A stretch of 64,000 nt of DNA from Microvirga sp. VF16. GTDB taxonomy: Bacteria > Pseudomonadota > Alphaproteobacteria > Rhizobiales > Beijerinckiaceae. The position numbers were made by a program, and so were the translations under genes. Under the pieces are notes generated by a model that saw nothing but the letters and a program-made list of their open reading frames with translations, did not search any database and was not told the origin of the DNA. The stretch's first letter is position 1. Every line of letters starts with the position of its first letter. Positions 54,356 through 62,065 of this stretch are shown in pieces. Location: NCBI RefSeq assembly GCF_016864375.1, contig NZ_CP069354.1:248001-312000 (forward strand), in the 5' to 3' direction.

Positions 54356-54817
54356 ATGCGCCTCGAATATTTTGAAATGATCGACCGGGTGACGAGCCTC
54401 GACCGCGAGACCAAGCGGATCGAGATCTCATCCACCGTTCCACAAGAAAGCCCGGTTTTCGAAGGGCATTTCCCCGGCCATCCCCTCGTCCCCGGTGTCC
54501 TTTTGACCGAGACCATGGCCCAGGCTTCCGGCTATCTCGTGCTCGGGCTGATGGGCTTCACCCACATGCCGTTCCTCATGGGCGTCGACAAGGCGCGCTT
54601 TCGCACCTTCGTCGGACCGGGTACGGTACTCACCGTCACGGCGCAGCTAGAGCATGAAGGCTCGGGCTATGCGGTGACCAAGGCCAAGATCACAGCCGAG
54701 GGCAAGCCGATCTGCGATGCGGAGCTGCGTTTCCGGATCATGCCCTTCCCCGAAGGCATGGATGGTCTGATGCGCGCACAAGCCAAGCGTATCGGCCTCC
54801 TTGAGGAGAGTGTTTGA
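54356..54817 (+). CDS. 3-hydroxyacyl-ACP dehydratase, FabZ-like (acpXL cluster)
   Basis: 153 aa hot-dog enzyme. FEGHFPGHPLVPGVLLTETMAQASGYLVLGLMGF contains the catalytic His (GHFPGHP) and the acidic residue of the ETMAQ helix. Longer C-terminus than housekeeping FabZ (RIMPFPEGMDGLMRAQAKRIGLL). In Rhizobium leguminosarum the corresponding gene is fabZXL. Its stop overlaps the next start by one base. The acpXL-fabZ gap (54229-54355) has no clear feature. Confidence 0.9.
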   Translation: MRLEYFEMIDRVTSLDRETKRIEISSTVPQESPVFEGHFPGHPLVPGVLLTETMAQASGYLVLGLMGFTHMPFLMGVDKARFRTFVGPGTVLTVTAQLEHEGSGYAVTKAKITAEGKPICDAELRFRIMPFPEGMDGLMRAQAKRIGLLEESV

Positions 54818-55941
54818 TGCGGGATGTCGTCATCACAGGGACCGGCCTCGTCTCCAGTGCTGGAGAGGGTCTGGAGGCACATCTGACGGCGCTTGTAGCC
54901 GGCGGCGCTCCGAACACGGATGCGGCTACCTTCGAACCGTTTCCGGTTCATCCGGTCGTCACCCTCGAATGGGACCGGCAGATCCCGAAAAAATCCGACC
55001 AGCGCCAGATGGAAGCGTGGCAGAAGCTCGGCTGCTATGCCGCAGGCCTCGCCCTCGACGCGGCGGGTGCCAAGGACGACGCGGCCCTCAAGAGCCGCAT
55101 GCAGCTCATTGTCGCCGCCGGCGGCGGTGAGCGGGATTATACGGTCGACGGGCAGATCCTCACCGGCCTGGCGAAGGCGGACAACCCGGGCGTCTTCCTC
55201 AACGAGCGCCTGATGGGCGACCTGCGCCCGACCCTCTTTCTCGCCCAGCTCTCCAATCTTCTGGCCGGCAACATTTCCATCGTCCACGGCGTCACAGGCG
55301 CGTCCCGCACCTTCATGGGCGAGGAATCGAGCGGCGTCGATGCGCTGCGCATTGCCCGCGAGCGCATCGCCTCGGGCCAGGACGACATCTTCCTTGTCGG
55401 CGGCGCCTATAACGCCGAGCGGCCGGATGTGCTCCTCATCTACGAGATGGGCGGCTTCCTCTGGAAGAAGCCGTATGCCTCGGTCTGGGAACGCCCCGCC
55501 GATGGCGGCGGCATGATCCTCGGCTCCGGCGCCTGCTTCCTGGTGCTCGAATCCCGCGAGCACGCGGCTGCACGTGGCGCAAAGCCGCTGGCTTCCATCA
55601 CGGGCGTCGCTTCCGACCGCTCCCGCCGCAAGGCCGGCAGCGTCGAAGGGGCGCTCCATGCCCTGTCGAAGCAGCTCGGTGCGAAGCCGGACGTGGTACT
55701 GGCAGGCGCCACCGGCATCAAGGGCATCACGGAAGAAGAGCAGGCGGCACTGAGGGACATCGCCCCGGGGGCAGCCATTCACGCCACCGGCGATCTCGTC
55801 GGCCATATGATCGAAGCGCAGGCGCCCACGGGCGTGGCGCTCGCCGCAGGGCTGATCGCTGAAGGAAAGGCCGGGGAGGCGCTCGTCACCTCCATCGGAC
55901 ATTGGCGCGGCGAGGGCGTCATCCGGCTCACCAAGGCTTGA
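54817..55941 (+). CDS. Ketosynthase-like protein lacking the active-site cysteine (fabF2-type, acpXL cluster)
   Basis: 374 aa with a thiolase fold: DVVITGTGLVSSAGEG, IFLVGGAYNAERPDVLL and GGGMILGSGACFLVLESREHA. Where catalytic ketosynthases read ACSSG, this protein reads GEESSGVDALRIA, so the nucleophilic cysteine is replaced by Glu170. The first active-site histidine (HGTSTP) is also gone (GATGIKGITEEEQ), while the second survives as VGHMIEAQ (His330). It thus resembles the chain-length factor or decarboxylase-type partner of a KS pair. Start ATG at 54817, sharing a base with the dehydratase stop. The equivalent position in R. leguminosarum is occupied by fabF2XL. Confidence 0.87.
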   Translation: MRDVVITGTGLVSSAGEGLEAHLTALVAGGAPNTDAATFEPFPVHPVVTLEWDRQIPKKSDQRQMEAWQKLGCYAAGLALDAAGAKDDAALKSRMQLIVAAGGGERDYTVDGQILTGLAKADNPGVFLNERLMGDLRPTLFLAQLSNLLAGNISIVHGVTGASRTFMGEESSGVDALRIARERIASGQDDIFLVGGAYNAERPDVLLIYEMGGFLWKKPYASVWERPADGGGMILGSGACFLVLESREHAAARGAKPLASITGVASDRSRRKAGSVEGALHALSKQLGAKPDVVLAGATGIKGITEEEQAALRDIAPGAAIHATGDLVGHMIEAQAPTGVALAAGLIAEGKAGEALVTSIGHWRGEGVIRLTKA

Positions 55942-55951
55942 GGAGAAGGCA

Positions 55952-57226
55952 ATGGCACTTCGCGACAGACAGGGCCGTCCGCTCGTCGCCGTCACCGGCA
56001 TGGGCGTGGTCACGTCCCTCGGCCAGGGCAAGGGCGACACCTGGACCGCCCTGACGGCCGGAAAATCCGGCATCCACCGCATCGAGCGCTTTCCCACGGA
56101 AGGCCTGCGCACCACCATTGCGGGCACCATCGACTCGGTCGATGTGGAGCCCTTCTGCGCGCCCGTGCTTTCCGAGCGTCTCGCCACGCTGGCGGCCGAC
56201 GAAGCCGTCGGCCAGTCGGGCCTGGCCCAAGAGAATTTTCCGGGCGCGCTCTTCATCGCCGTGCCGCCGGTCGAGATGGAATGGCCGCAGCGCGAGGCGC
56301 TGGCCGAAGCTTCCGGCCAGACGGGTGAGGTCACTTACAAAGATCTTCTCAAGGCCGCGGCCACGGGCCGCTTCAAGCCCTGGCACGACCTCTTCATTTT
56401 CGGCTCGGTGGCCGACCGGGTCGCCGACCGCTTCGGCACCAAGGGCTCGCCGATCTCGCTCTCGACCGCCTGCTCGTCCGGCGCCACTGCGATCCAGCTC
56501 GGCGTCGAGGCAATCCGCCGTGGTGAAACCGATGCGGCGCTCTGCATCGGCACCGACGGTTCCGTGAACCCGGAATCGCTCATCCGCTTCTCGCTGCTCT
56601 CGGCGCTCTCGACCCAGAACGAAAATCCGGAAAGTGCGTCGAAGCCCTTCTCCAAGAATCGCGATGGCTTCGTCATGGGCGAGGGCGGTGCCGCCCTGGT
56701 GCTGGAGAACGCGGAAAGCGCGAAGGCGCGCGGCGCCACGATCCTCGGCTATGTGCTCGGCTGCGGCGAGAAGGGCGACGGCTTCCACCGCACCCGCTCC
56801 TCGCCCGACGGCATGCCGGCCATCATGGCGATCCGCCAGGCGCTGGAGGATGCAGGCGTGTCGCCCGAAGACATCGACTACATCAATGCCCATGGCACCT
56901 CGACGCCGGAGAACGACAAGATGGAGGCCATGAGCTGCACCGCCGTGTTCGGCGAGCGCATGGCGAGCCTTCCGATCTCCTCGAACAAGTCGATGATCGG
57001 CCATACGCTCACCGCAGCCGGTGCGGTCGAGGCGGTGATGTCGCTGCTGACGCTCGCCACGGGCCGCATTCCGCCGACGATCAATTATCAGGTGCCGGAT
57101 CCCGCAATCCCGCTCGACGTGGTGCCGAATGTCGCCCGCGACGCGAAGGTGAATTACGTGCTCTCGAACTCCTTCGGCTTCGGCGGCCAGAACACCTGCC
57201 TCGTCTTCGGGGCCGAGCCCAAGTAG
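55952..57226 (+). CDS. 3-oxoacyl-ACP synthase (fabF1-type, acpXL cluster), catalytic
   Basis: 424 aa. Complete Cys-His-His triad: SLSTACSSGATAIQLG (Cys174), YINAHGTSTPENDKMEA (His314) and SSNKSMIGHTLTAAGAVEA (His351), with the conserved Lys of SNKSMIGH. It condenses malonyl units on the growing acyl-AcpXL chain. It starts ten bases after the cysteine-less homologue; the pair is most simply read as a catalytic/non-catalytic heterodimer. Corresponds to fabF1XL of rhizobia. Confidence 0.92.
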   Translation: MALRDRQGRPLVAVTGMGVVTSLGQGKGDTWTALTAGKSGIHRIERFPTEGLRTTIAGTIDSVDVEPFCAPVLSERLATLAADEAVGQSGLAQENFPGALFIAVPPVEMEWPQREALAEASGQTGEVTYKDLLKAAATGRFKPWHDLFIFGSVADRVADRFGTKGSPISLSTACSSGATAIQLGVEAIRRGETDAALCIGTDGSVNPESLIRFSLLSALSTQNENPESASKPFSKNRDGFVMGEGGAALVLENAESAKARGATILGYVLGCGEKGDGFHRTRSSPDGMPAIMAIRQALEDAGVSPEDIDYINAHGTSTPENDKMEAMSCTAVFGERMASLPISSNKSMIGHTLTAAGAVEAVMSLLTLATGRIPPTINYQVPDPAIPLDVVPNVARDAKVNYVLSNSFGFGGQNTCLVFGAEPK

Positions 57227-57264
57227 CTCAATGGTTATGTCTGCTCATACATGGCGCAACAGAA

Positions 57265-57370
57265 CCCTCTCCTCCCTTGTGGGGGAGAGTTGGAGAGGGG
57301 GGTGTGAGCGCGACCTCCGATCTGCGGGCGCCGCCACCCCCACCCTAGCCCTCCCCACAAGGGGGAGGGG
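57265..57370. repeat. CCCTCTCC/GGGGAGGGG repeat inside the acpXL cluster
   Basis: CCCTCTCCTCCCTTGTGGGG, GAGAGTTGGAGAGGGGGGTG, GAGCGCGACC, then CCCCCACCCTAGCCCTCCCC and ACAAGGGGGAGGGG. It is nearly the same as the unit at 62841. It separates fabF1 from the SDR gene without other disruption. Confidence 0.85.
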
Positions 57371-57391
57371 ATATTGCCGGAGCCAAAACAC

Positions 57392-58138
57392 ATGACCCGG
57401 GTTCTCGTCACTGGCGGCGGTAAGGGCGTCGGCGCGGCCATCGTGCGGGCCCTCGTGACCGCCGGCCACGATGTCGATTTCACCTACCGCTCCTCGGGCG
57501 ATGCCGCGAAGGCGCTGGCCGACGAGTTGATGCAGACCCATCCAGGCCGCAGCATCACGGCTCATGAAGTCGATCTCGCCGATAAGGCGGCTCTGGAGGC
57601 GTTCTGCGAGAGCATCGAAGGCGAGAGCTATTTCGGTCTCGTGCACAATGCCGGTCAGCCCTACGATGCGCTCGCCGCCATGATGCAGCAGGACAAGGCC
57701 GAAGCCGCCATGCAGGTGAACTTCTGGTCGCTGACCCGCATCGCCAAGGCGCTCATGCGCGGCATGATCCGCGCGAAAGGGGGGCGCATCGTCGCCATCG
57801 GCTCGGTGGCGGCGCTCCAGGGCAATCCGGGCAACGCAGCCTATGCCGCTTCCAAGGGCGCGCTGATCTCCTATTGCCGCACGCTCTCCGTCGAGACCGC
57901 CAAGCGCGGCGTCACCGTCAACGTGATTGCGCCGGGCTTCATCGACACGGACATGATGGCGCCTTACGCGGCCTACCGCGAGAACATGGAAAAGCAGATC
58001 CCGGCAGGGCGCTTCGCCAAGCCTGAGGAAATCGCAGGCCTCGCCGCCTTCCTCCTGTCCGAGCCCGCCGCTTACATCACCGGCGCGGTGTTGCCCATCG
58101 ACGGTGGGCTCACGTCAATGTTGGGCGTGCATCGGTAA
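57392..58138 (+). CDS. SDR-family 3-oxoacyl-ACP reductase-like enzyme (acpXL cluster)
   Basis: 248 aa. NAD(P) motif VLVTGGGKGVGAAI, VHNAGQPY, catalytic Ser-Tyr-Lys in IGSVAALQGNPGNAAYAASKGAL, and PGFIDTDMM. It reads as FabG-like. ATG at 57392 has CGGAG nine bases upstream; a TTG at 57374 would add six residues and uses the repeat's GGGAGGGG. In the cluster order it supplies the ketoreductase step of the elongation cycle (inference); an SDR at this place is not part of the classical R. leguminosarum list as I remember it. Confidence 0.85.
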   Translation: MTRVLVTGGGKGVGAAIVRALVTAGHDVDFTYRSSGDAAKALADELMQTHPGRSITAHEVDLADKAALEAFCESIEGESYFGLVHNAGQPYDALAAMMQQDKAEAAMQVNFWSLTRIAKALMRGMIRAKGGRIVAIGSVAALQGNPGNAAYAASKGALISYCRTLSVETAKRGVTVNVIAPGFIDTDMMAPYAAYRENMEKQIPAGRFAKPEEIAGLAAFLLSEPAAYITGAVLPIDGGLTSMLGVHR

Positions 58139-58145
58139 ACACCGC

Positions 58146-58313
58146 CGTCATCCCGGGGCCGCGCGGCGGAGCCCGGGATCCATAACCGCTGACGCTTCTT
58201 CATCCTGCGACCACAGTGTTTATGGATTCCCGCCTTCGCGGGAATGACAATGTGGAGTTTCCGGCGCCATGTCCTGATTGCGATCCCGGATCGCCTGCGG
58301 CGTCCGGGATGAC
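58146..58313. repeat. Nested palindromic repeat, GTCATCCCGG family
   Basis: CGTCATCCCGGGGCCGCGCG and GAGCCCGGGATCCATAACCG, an inner TATGGATTCCCGCCTTCGCG-type hairpin ending GGGAATGACA, then GATCCCGGATCGCCTGCGGC and GTCCGGGATGAC. Similar nesting to 18505. It lies in the SDR-MDR gap (58139-58480), of which the remaining part is the next repeat. Confidence 0.8.
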
Positions 58314-58381
58314 ACGAGATGTCGGCAGGAAACTTGCCATCTGCCTCGCTGCCCTTTAAGTCGCCGCAAACAATTTCTCCG

Positions 58382-58459
58382 CGTCATGGCCGGGCTTGTC
58401 CCGGCCATCCACGTCTTTGCCCGGCAAGACGGAGAGCCCCGGACCAAGTCCGGGGATGA
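58382..58459. repeat. Palindromic repeat, GTCATGGCCGG family
   Basis: CGTCATGGCCGGGCTTGTCC and GGCCATCCACGTCTTTGCC, then GAGCCCCGGACCAAGTCC and GGGGATGAG. Ends 22 bases before the MDR gene start. Confidence 0.85.
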
Positions 58460-58480
58460 GGCCGAACAGGATTTTTTCGC

Positions 58481-59503
58481 ATGCGCTCCCTTCAACTCTT
58501 CGGCGACCGTGACCTCCGCATCACCGAGATGGAGGCGCCTCCGCCGCCCGCCCCCGGCGAGGTGCAGGTTCGCGTGAAGGCGCTGGCCTTGAACTTTCTC
58601 GATGTCTGGGGCTTCCGCGGCATGGCCTTCGCCAAGCGCAAGATGCCCCAGGCCGTCGGCGTCGAGGCCTCGGGCGAGATCGCCGCGGTGGGCGAGGGGG
58701 TGACCCGGTTCAAGGCGGGCGACCCGGTGACCATGTACGGCGCCGAGACCTGCGGCCATTGCAAGGCCTGCCAAAAGGGTTGGGACAATCTGTGCGAGAA
58801 CGTCGCCGGCATCATGGGCTTCCATATCGACGGCTTTGCCCGCGAGCTGATCAACCGGCCGGAACGGCTGGTCATTCCGGTGCCGAAGGGAGTGTCCTTC
58901 GAGCAGGCGGCCTGCGCACCGATCGGCTTTGGTACCGTGCAGCACATGCTCTTCGACAACGCCAAGCTCGAGCCCGGTGAATCGATCCTCGTCCATGCCG
59001 GTGGTTCCGGCATCGGCACGGCGGCGATCAAGATGGCCAAGGCCATCGGCTGTACCGTCTACACCACGGTCGGCGACGACGAGAAGGGCGAGAAGGCGAA
59101 GGCGCTCGGCGCCGATTACGTCGTCAACTACCGCACCGAGCGCTTCGAGGGCGAGGTGCGGCGTCTCACCAAGCGCAAGGGCGTCGACGTGGTGTTCGAG
59201 CATGTGGGCGCCGAGACCTGGAATGGCTCGCTTCTGTGCCTCAAGCGCGGCGGGCGCCTCGTGACCTGCGGCTCCACCTCGGGCGTCTCCACCACCATGA
59301 ACCTGATGCAGCTCTTCCAGCAGCAATACCGGATCTTCGGATCCTTCGGCTGCCGGATCGAGAACATCGCGCAATCCCTCGACAAGATGGCCGGCGGCAT
59401 GACGCCGGTCATCGACGCCGTCTTCCCGCTGGATGAGTTCCAGAAGGGGCTGGAGCGGCTCGAAGGCCGCAAGGTCTTCGGCAAGGTGATCGTGACGTTC
59501 TGA
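58481..59503 (+). CDS. MDR-family zinc-type alcohol dehydrogenase / enoyl reductase-like (acpXL cluster)
   Basis: 340 aa. GroES-like and Rossmann domains: EVQVRVKALALNFLDVWGFRG, structural zinc lobe CGHCKACQKGWDNLC (CxxCxxC and C), VHAGGSGIGTAAIKMAKAIGCTVY. The catalytic zinc cysteine of true alcohol dehydrogenases is replaced at NFLDVW, as in quinone reductases and polyketide enoyl reductases. The rhizobial cluster has an adh gene at this place; an enoyl-reductase role would complete the elongation cycle (inference). A route by oxidation of the omega-1 hydroxyl is an alternative. Confidence 0.87.
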   Translation: MRSLQLFGDRDLRITEMEAPPPPAPGEVQVRVKALALNFLDVWGFRGMAFAKRKMPQAVGVEASGEIAAVGEGVTRFKAGDPVTMYGAETCGHCKACQKGWDNLCENVAGIMGFHIDGFARELINRPERLVIPVPKGVSFEQAACAPIGFGTVQHMLFDNAKLEPGESILVHAGGSGIGTAAIKMAKAIGCTVYTTVGDDEKGEKAKALGADYVVNYRTERFEGEVRRLTKRKGVDVVFEHVGAETWNGSLLCLKRGGRLVTCGSTSGVSTTMNLMQLFQQQYRIFGSFGCRIENIAQSLDKMAGGMTPVIDAVFPLDEFQKGLERLEGRKVFGKVIVTF

Positions 59504-59632
59504 CCCGGCCCCTGGTACAAACGGCCGCGTAACCACAGATCTTGACGAAACGGGCTGCCTTCGAAAAAGACGCGGGGCCCTTTCTTTTCAACGCCGGCTT
59601 CGCGCCGCTCATCGTGCCAGGACTTCACCGAC

Positions 59633-60592
59633 GTGCAGCAAACCCACCGTTCCCGCAACCTTGTCTCGCGTCTTCTCGGAACGGTCATGGTCGGCGTCGT
59701 GCGCGGCGTCTTCGCGTTCTCGCGGGCCTTGGGTCCAGAACGCTCCGGCGCCGTGGGCGCGGCGATCACGCGCACCTTCGGCCCGCTGCTGAAGGCGCAC
59801 AAGACGGCGCTCACCAATATCCGCGCCGCCTATCCGGAGAAGTCGGACGCCGAGGTGAAGGCCCTGGCGCTCTCGGCCTGGGATAATCTCGGCCGCACGG
59901 GTGGTGAATATCCCCATCTCGGCCGCCTGTTCGATTTTGATCCGGACAGCACAGTGCCCGGCCGTACCGAGGTCGACGGCATCGATCACTTTCTCAGCTT
60001 GCGTGACGACGGCAAGCCCGGGCTCATCTTCTCCGCCCATCTCGCCAATTGGGAACTGCCTGCCATCTGCGCCGCCCGCTTCGGGCTCGACGCGACGGCG
60101 GTGTTCCGCGCGCCCAACGACCCGGCCATTGCCCGCGTCCTGCATGAGATCCGCAGCGAGACCATGGGCAACCTGGAGGCGGCCCGCCAGGGCGCGGCCT
60201 TCGCCATGCAGGGCGCGCTGGAGAAGGATGGTCATCTCGGCATGCTCATCGACCAGCATTTCACCCGCGGCGTGATCGTGAACTTCATGGGCCGCCCGGC
60301 GCTGGTGAATCCGATCCTGGGCAAATTCGCCCGCCGGTTCGACTGCCCGGTTCACGGCGTGCGGGTCGTCCGCCTTCCCAACCACCGCTTCCGCCTGCAG
60401 CTCACGCCGCCGCTCGATCTGCCGCGTGATCCCGACGGGCAGATCAACGTCCAGGGCGCCATGCAGGCCATGACCTCCGTGGTGGAGGAATGGGTGAGAG
60501 AATATCCAGAACAGTGGCTGTGGATGCACCGCCGCTGGCGGGTTCCGACGAGAGCATCGGACCCAAAAGTGGATTCCCCTTTTCGGATCTGA
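59633..60592 (+). CDS. lpxXL: Lipid A very-long-chain acyltransferase LpxXL
   Basis: 319 aa from GTG at 59633. A membrane-associated LpxL/HtrB-type acyltransferase: IFSAHLANWELPAICAARFGLDATAVFRAPNDPAI (catalytic HxxxxE as HLANWE), LGMLIDQHFTRGVIVNFMGRPAL and YPEQWLWMHRRW. It transfers the 27-hydroxyoctacosanoyl chain from AcpXL to lipid A. The last 15 residues (after RRWRVP) are translated from a palindromic repeat, which also supplies the TGA stop. End of the acpXL cluster. Confidence 0.9.
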   Translation: MQQTHRSRNLVSRLLGTVMVGVVRGVFAFSRALGPERSGAVGAAITRTFGPLLKAHKTALTNIRAAYPEKSDAEVKALALSAWDNLGRTGGEYPHLGRLFDFDPDSTVPGRTEVDGIDHFLSLRDDGKPGLIFSAHLANWELPAICAARFGLDATAVFRAPNDPAIARVLHEIRSETMGNLEAARQGAAFAMQGALEKDGHLGMLIDQHFTRGVIVNFMGRPALVNPILGKFARRFDCPVHGVRVVRLPNHRFRLQLTPPLDLPRDPDGQINVQGAMQAMTSVVEEWVREYPEQWLWMHRRWRVPTRASDPKVDSPFRI

Positions 60593-60660
60593 TCCGATGC
60601 CCCACTCTTTGAAGAGCGCATCGTTGAGCGCGGCCCGCCGGGTCCGCACGGTGCGCTAGC
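60551..60660. repeat. GCATCG/AAAAGTGGA palindromic repeat overlapping lpxXL
   Basis: AGAGCATCGGACCCAAAAGTGG, CCCCTTTTCGGATCTGATCC, GATGCCCC, then GAGCGCATCGTTGAGCGCGG and CGCACGGTGCGCTAG. The first 42 bases are in frame with lpxXL. Same family as 14876 and 48150. Confidence 0.85.
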
Positions 60661-60715
60661 GTTCAAGGTAACGTGAGTTTCCCTTGAGGTCGATTTCGTG
60701 TTCGATGGCGGCACC

Positions 60716-61453
60716 ATGGCGTCCCGTTTGATACTGACTTTGGCGGCCCTCGGTTTGACCGCCCTCCTTCAGCCTGCTCTGGCAGACCCGCCGCGCGCAG
60801 TCGTCGAGCTGTTCACGAGCCAGGGCTGCTCTTCCTGCCCGCCGGCCGATGAGCTCCTGGTCGAGTATTCCCGCCAGCCGGACATCATCGCGCTGTCCCT
60901 GCCGGTGAATTACTGGGATTATCTCGGCTGGAAGGACACGCTCGCCCATGTGGCCTTCACCGAGCGGCAGAAGGCCTATGCCCATTCTCGCAGCGACCGG
61001 CAGGTTTTCACGCCGCAGATGATCGTCAACGGCAAGAAATCCTGCATCGGCTCGGACCGGGCGCAGATCGAGAAGGCGATCCAGGCCACGTCGAAGGGCC
61101 GCAAGACTCTGCCGGTGAACGTGACCATCGATGAGAAGAACGGCACCGTGACGATTGCCGTCGAGGAAACACCCGACACCACGCAGCGCGCGGCTGAATT
61201 GTGGGTGCTGCCAATCCTGAGGGCTAAGACGGTGCCGATCGAACGCGGCGAGAACCGCGGCAAGACCATCACCTATGCCAATGTGGTGCGGGGCCTGAAC
61301 CGCGTCGGCGAGTGGCTCGGCGGCTCGGCCCGGTTCGAGGTGCCGCTCGAGACAGCGCGCAGCGGCGGCGATGCCTATGTGGTGCTGCTGCAGAGCACGG
61401 ATGCCGCAAGGCCCGGTGTCATTCTGGGCGCCGCCAAGGCCCCAGGGCTTTAA
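60716..61453 (+). CDS. DUF1223 domain secreted thioredoxin-like protein
   Basis: 245 aa. Signal peptide MASRLILTLAALGLTALLQPALA, then AVVELFTSQGCSSCPPADELL, with a CSSCP redox-like motif in a thioredoxin-like fold, and LPVNYWDYLGWKDTLAHVAFTERQKAYAHS, typical of DUF1223. Role unknown, perhaps periplasmic thiol handling. ATG at 60716 is preferred over 60698 because it places the signal peptide at the N-terminus. Confidence 0.87.
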   Translation: MASRLILTLAALGLTALLQPALADPPRAVVELFTSQGCSSCPPADELLVEYSRQPDIIALSLPVNYWDYLGWKDTLAHVAFTERQKAYAHSRSDRQVFTPQMIVNGKKSCIGSDRAQIEKAIQATSKGRKTLPVNVTIDEKNGTVTIAVEETPDTTQRAAELWVLPILRAKTVPIERGENRGKTITYANVVRGLNRVGEWLGGSARFEVPLETARSGGDAYVVLLQSTDAARPGVILGAAKAPGL

Positions 61454-62065
61454 TCAAAGCAGGATAATGACCTTGTTGGGCAGCTCGTCCACGTCGTCGA
61501 GGCGGGGCGGGGCGTGTTCGGCCAGGATCGCGCCTGTGCGCCGGATGGCCTCGATCAGGCCTTCCGTCATGCGCCCGCGTCCGATTGCGGCGGTTAGGTC
61601 CGCGACGATGTCGGCCCAGATCGTCGCATCAACCCGGTCGGCGATGCCCGTATCGGCCAGGATCTCGGCGTGATGCTCGGCGAGCGCCAGATAGATCAGC
61701 ACGCCGGTCTTCTCGCGCGTGCGGGTGAGTCCCCGCCTCAGGAACTCGCGCGAGGCGGCCTCATGGCCTTGAGTGCGCTTGATAGAGCGCGGAACCAGAG
61801 CGTAACGCAGCTTGGGCCAGGACAGCATGAGGCTCAAAACCAGCGCCACCGCGAGCTGGATCAGGAAGATCCGCGACGTGCTGATCGATGTCAGCCAGAT
61901 CAGCGGCCAGGGCGTGATCAGCGCCGCGAGGAACGCCCAGAGAAGCGGGATCGCACGGTAATAGGCGGCCTGTTCGGCGATCACGAGCACGACTTCGCCG
62001 GAGGTATCGTCCTCCACGTCGCTGATCGCATGGGCAAGGCGCGCCTGATCGTCGGGTGAAATCAT
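61454..62065 (-). CDS. TPM-domain membrane protein
   Basis: 203 aa. SPDDQARLAHAISDVEDDTSGEVVLVIAEQA is the start of a TPM (YgcG-like) domain; two transmembrane helices follow (IPLLWAFLAALITPWPLIWL and ISTSRIFLIQLAVALVLSLML), then EKTGVLIYLALAEHHAEILADTGI, the second half of the domain. Third gene of the lemA-TPM-TPM leftward operon; stop to start spacing with the preceding gene is zero. TPM domains are linked to membrane protein assembly and repair; the role here is unknown. Confidence 0.83.
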   Translation of the reverse strand: MISPDDQARLAHAISDVEDDTSGEVVLVIAEQAAYYRAIPLLWAFLAALITPWPLIWLTSISTSRIFLIQLAVALVLSLMLSWPKLRYALVPRSIKRTQGHEAASREFLRRGLTRTREKTGVLIYLALAEHHAEILADTGIADRVDATIWADIVADLTAAIGRGRMTEGLIEAIRRTGAILAEHAPPRLDDVDELPNKVIILL

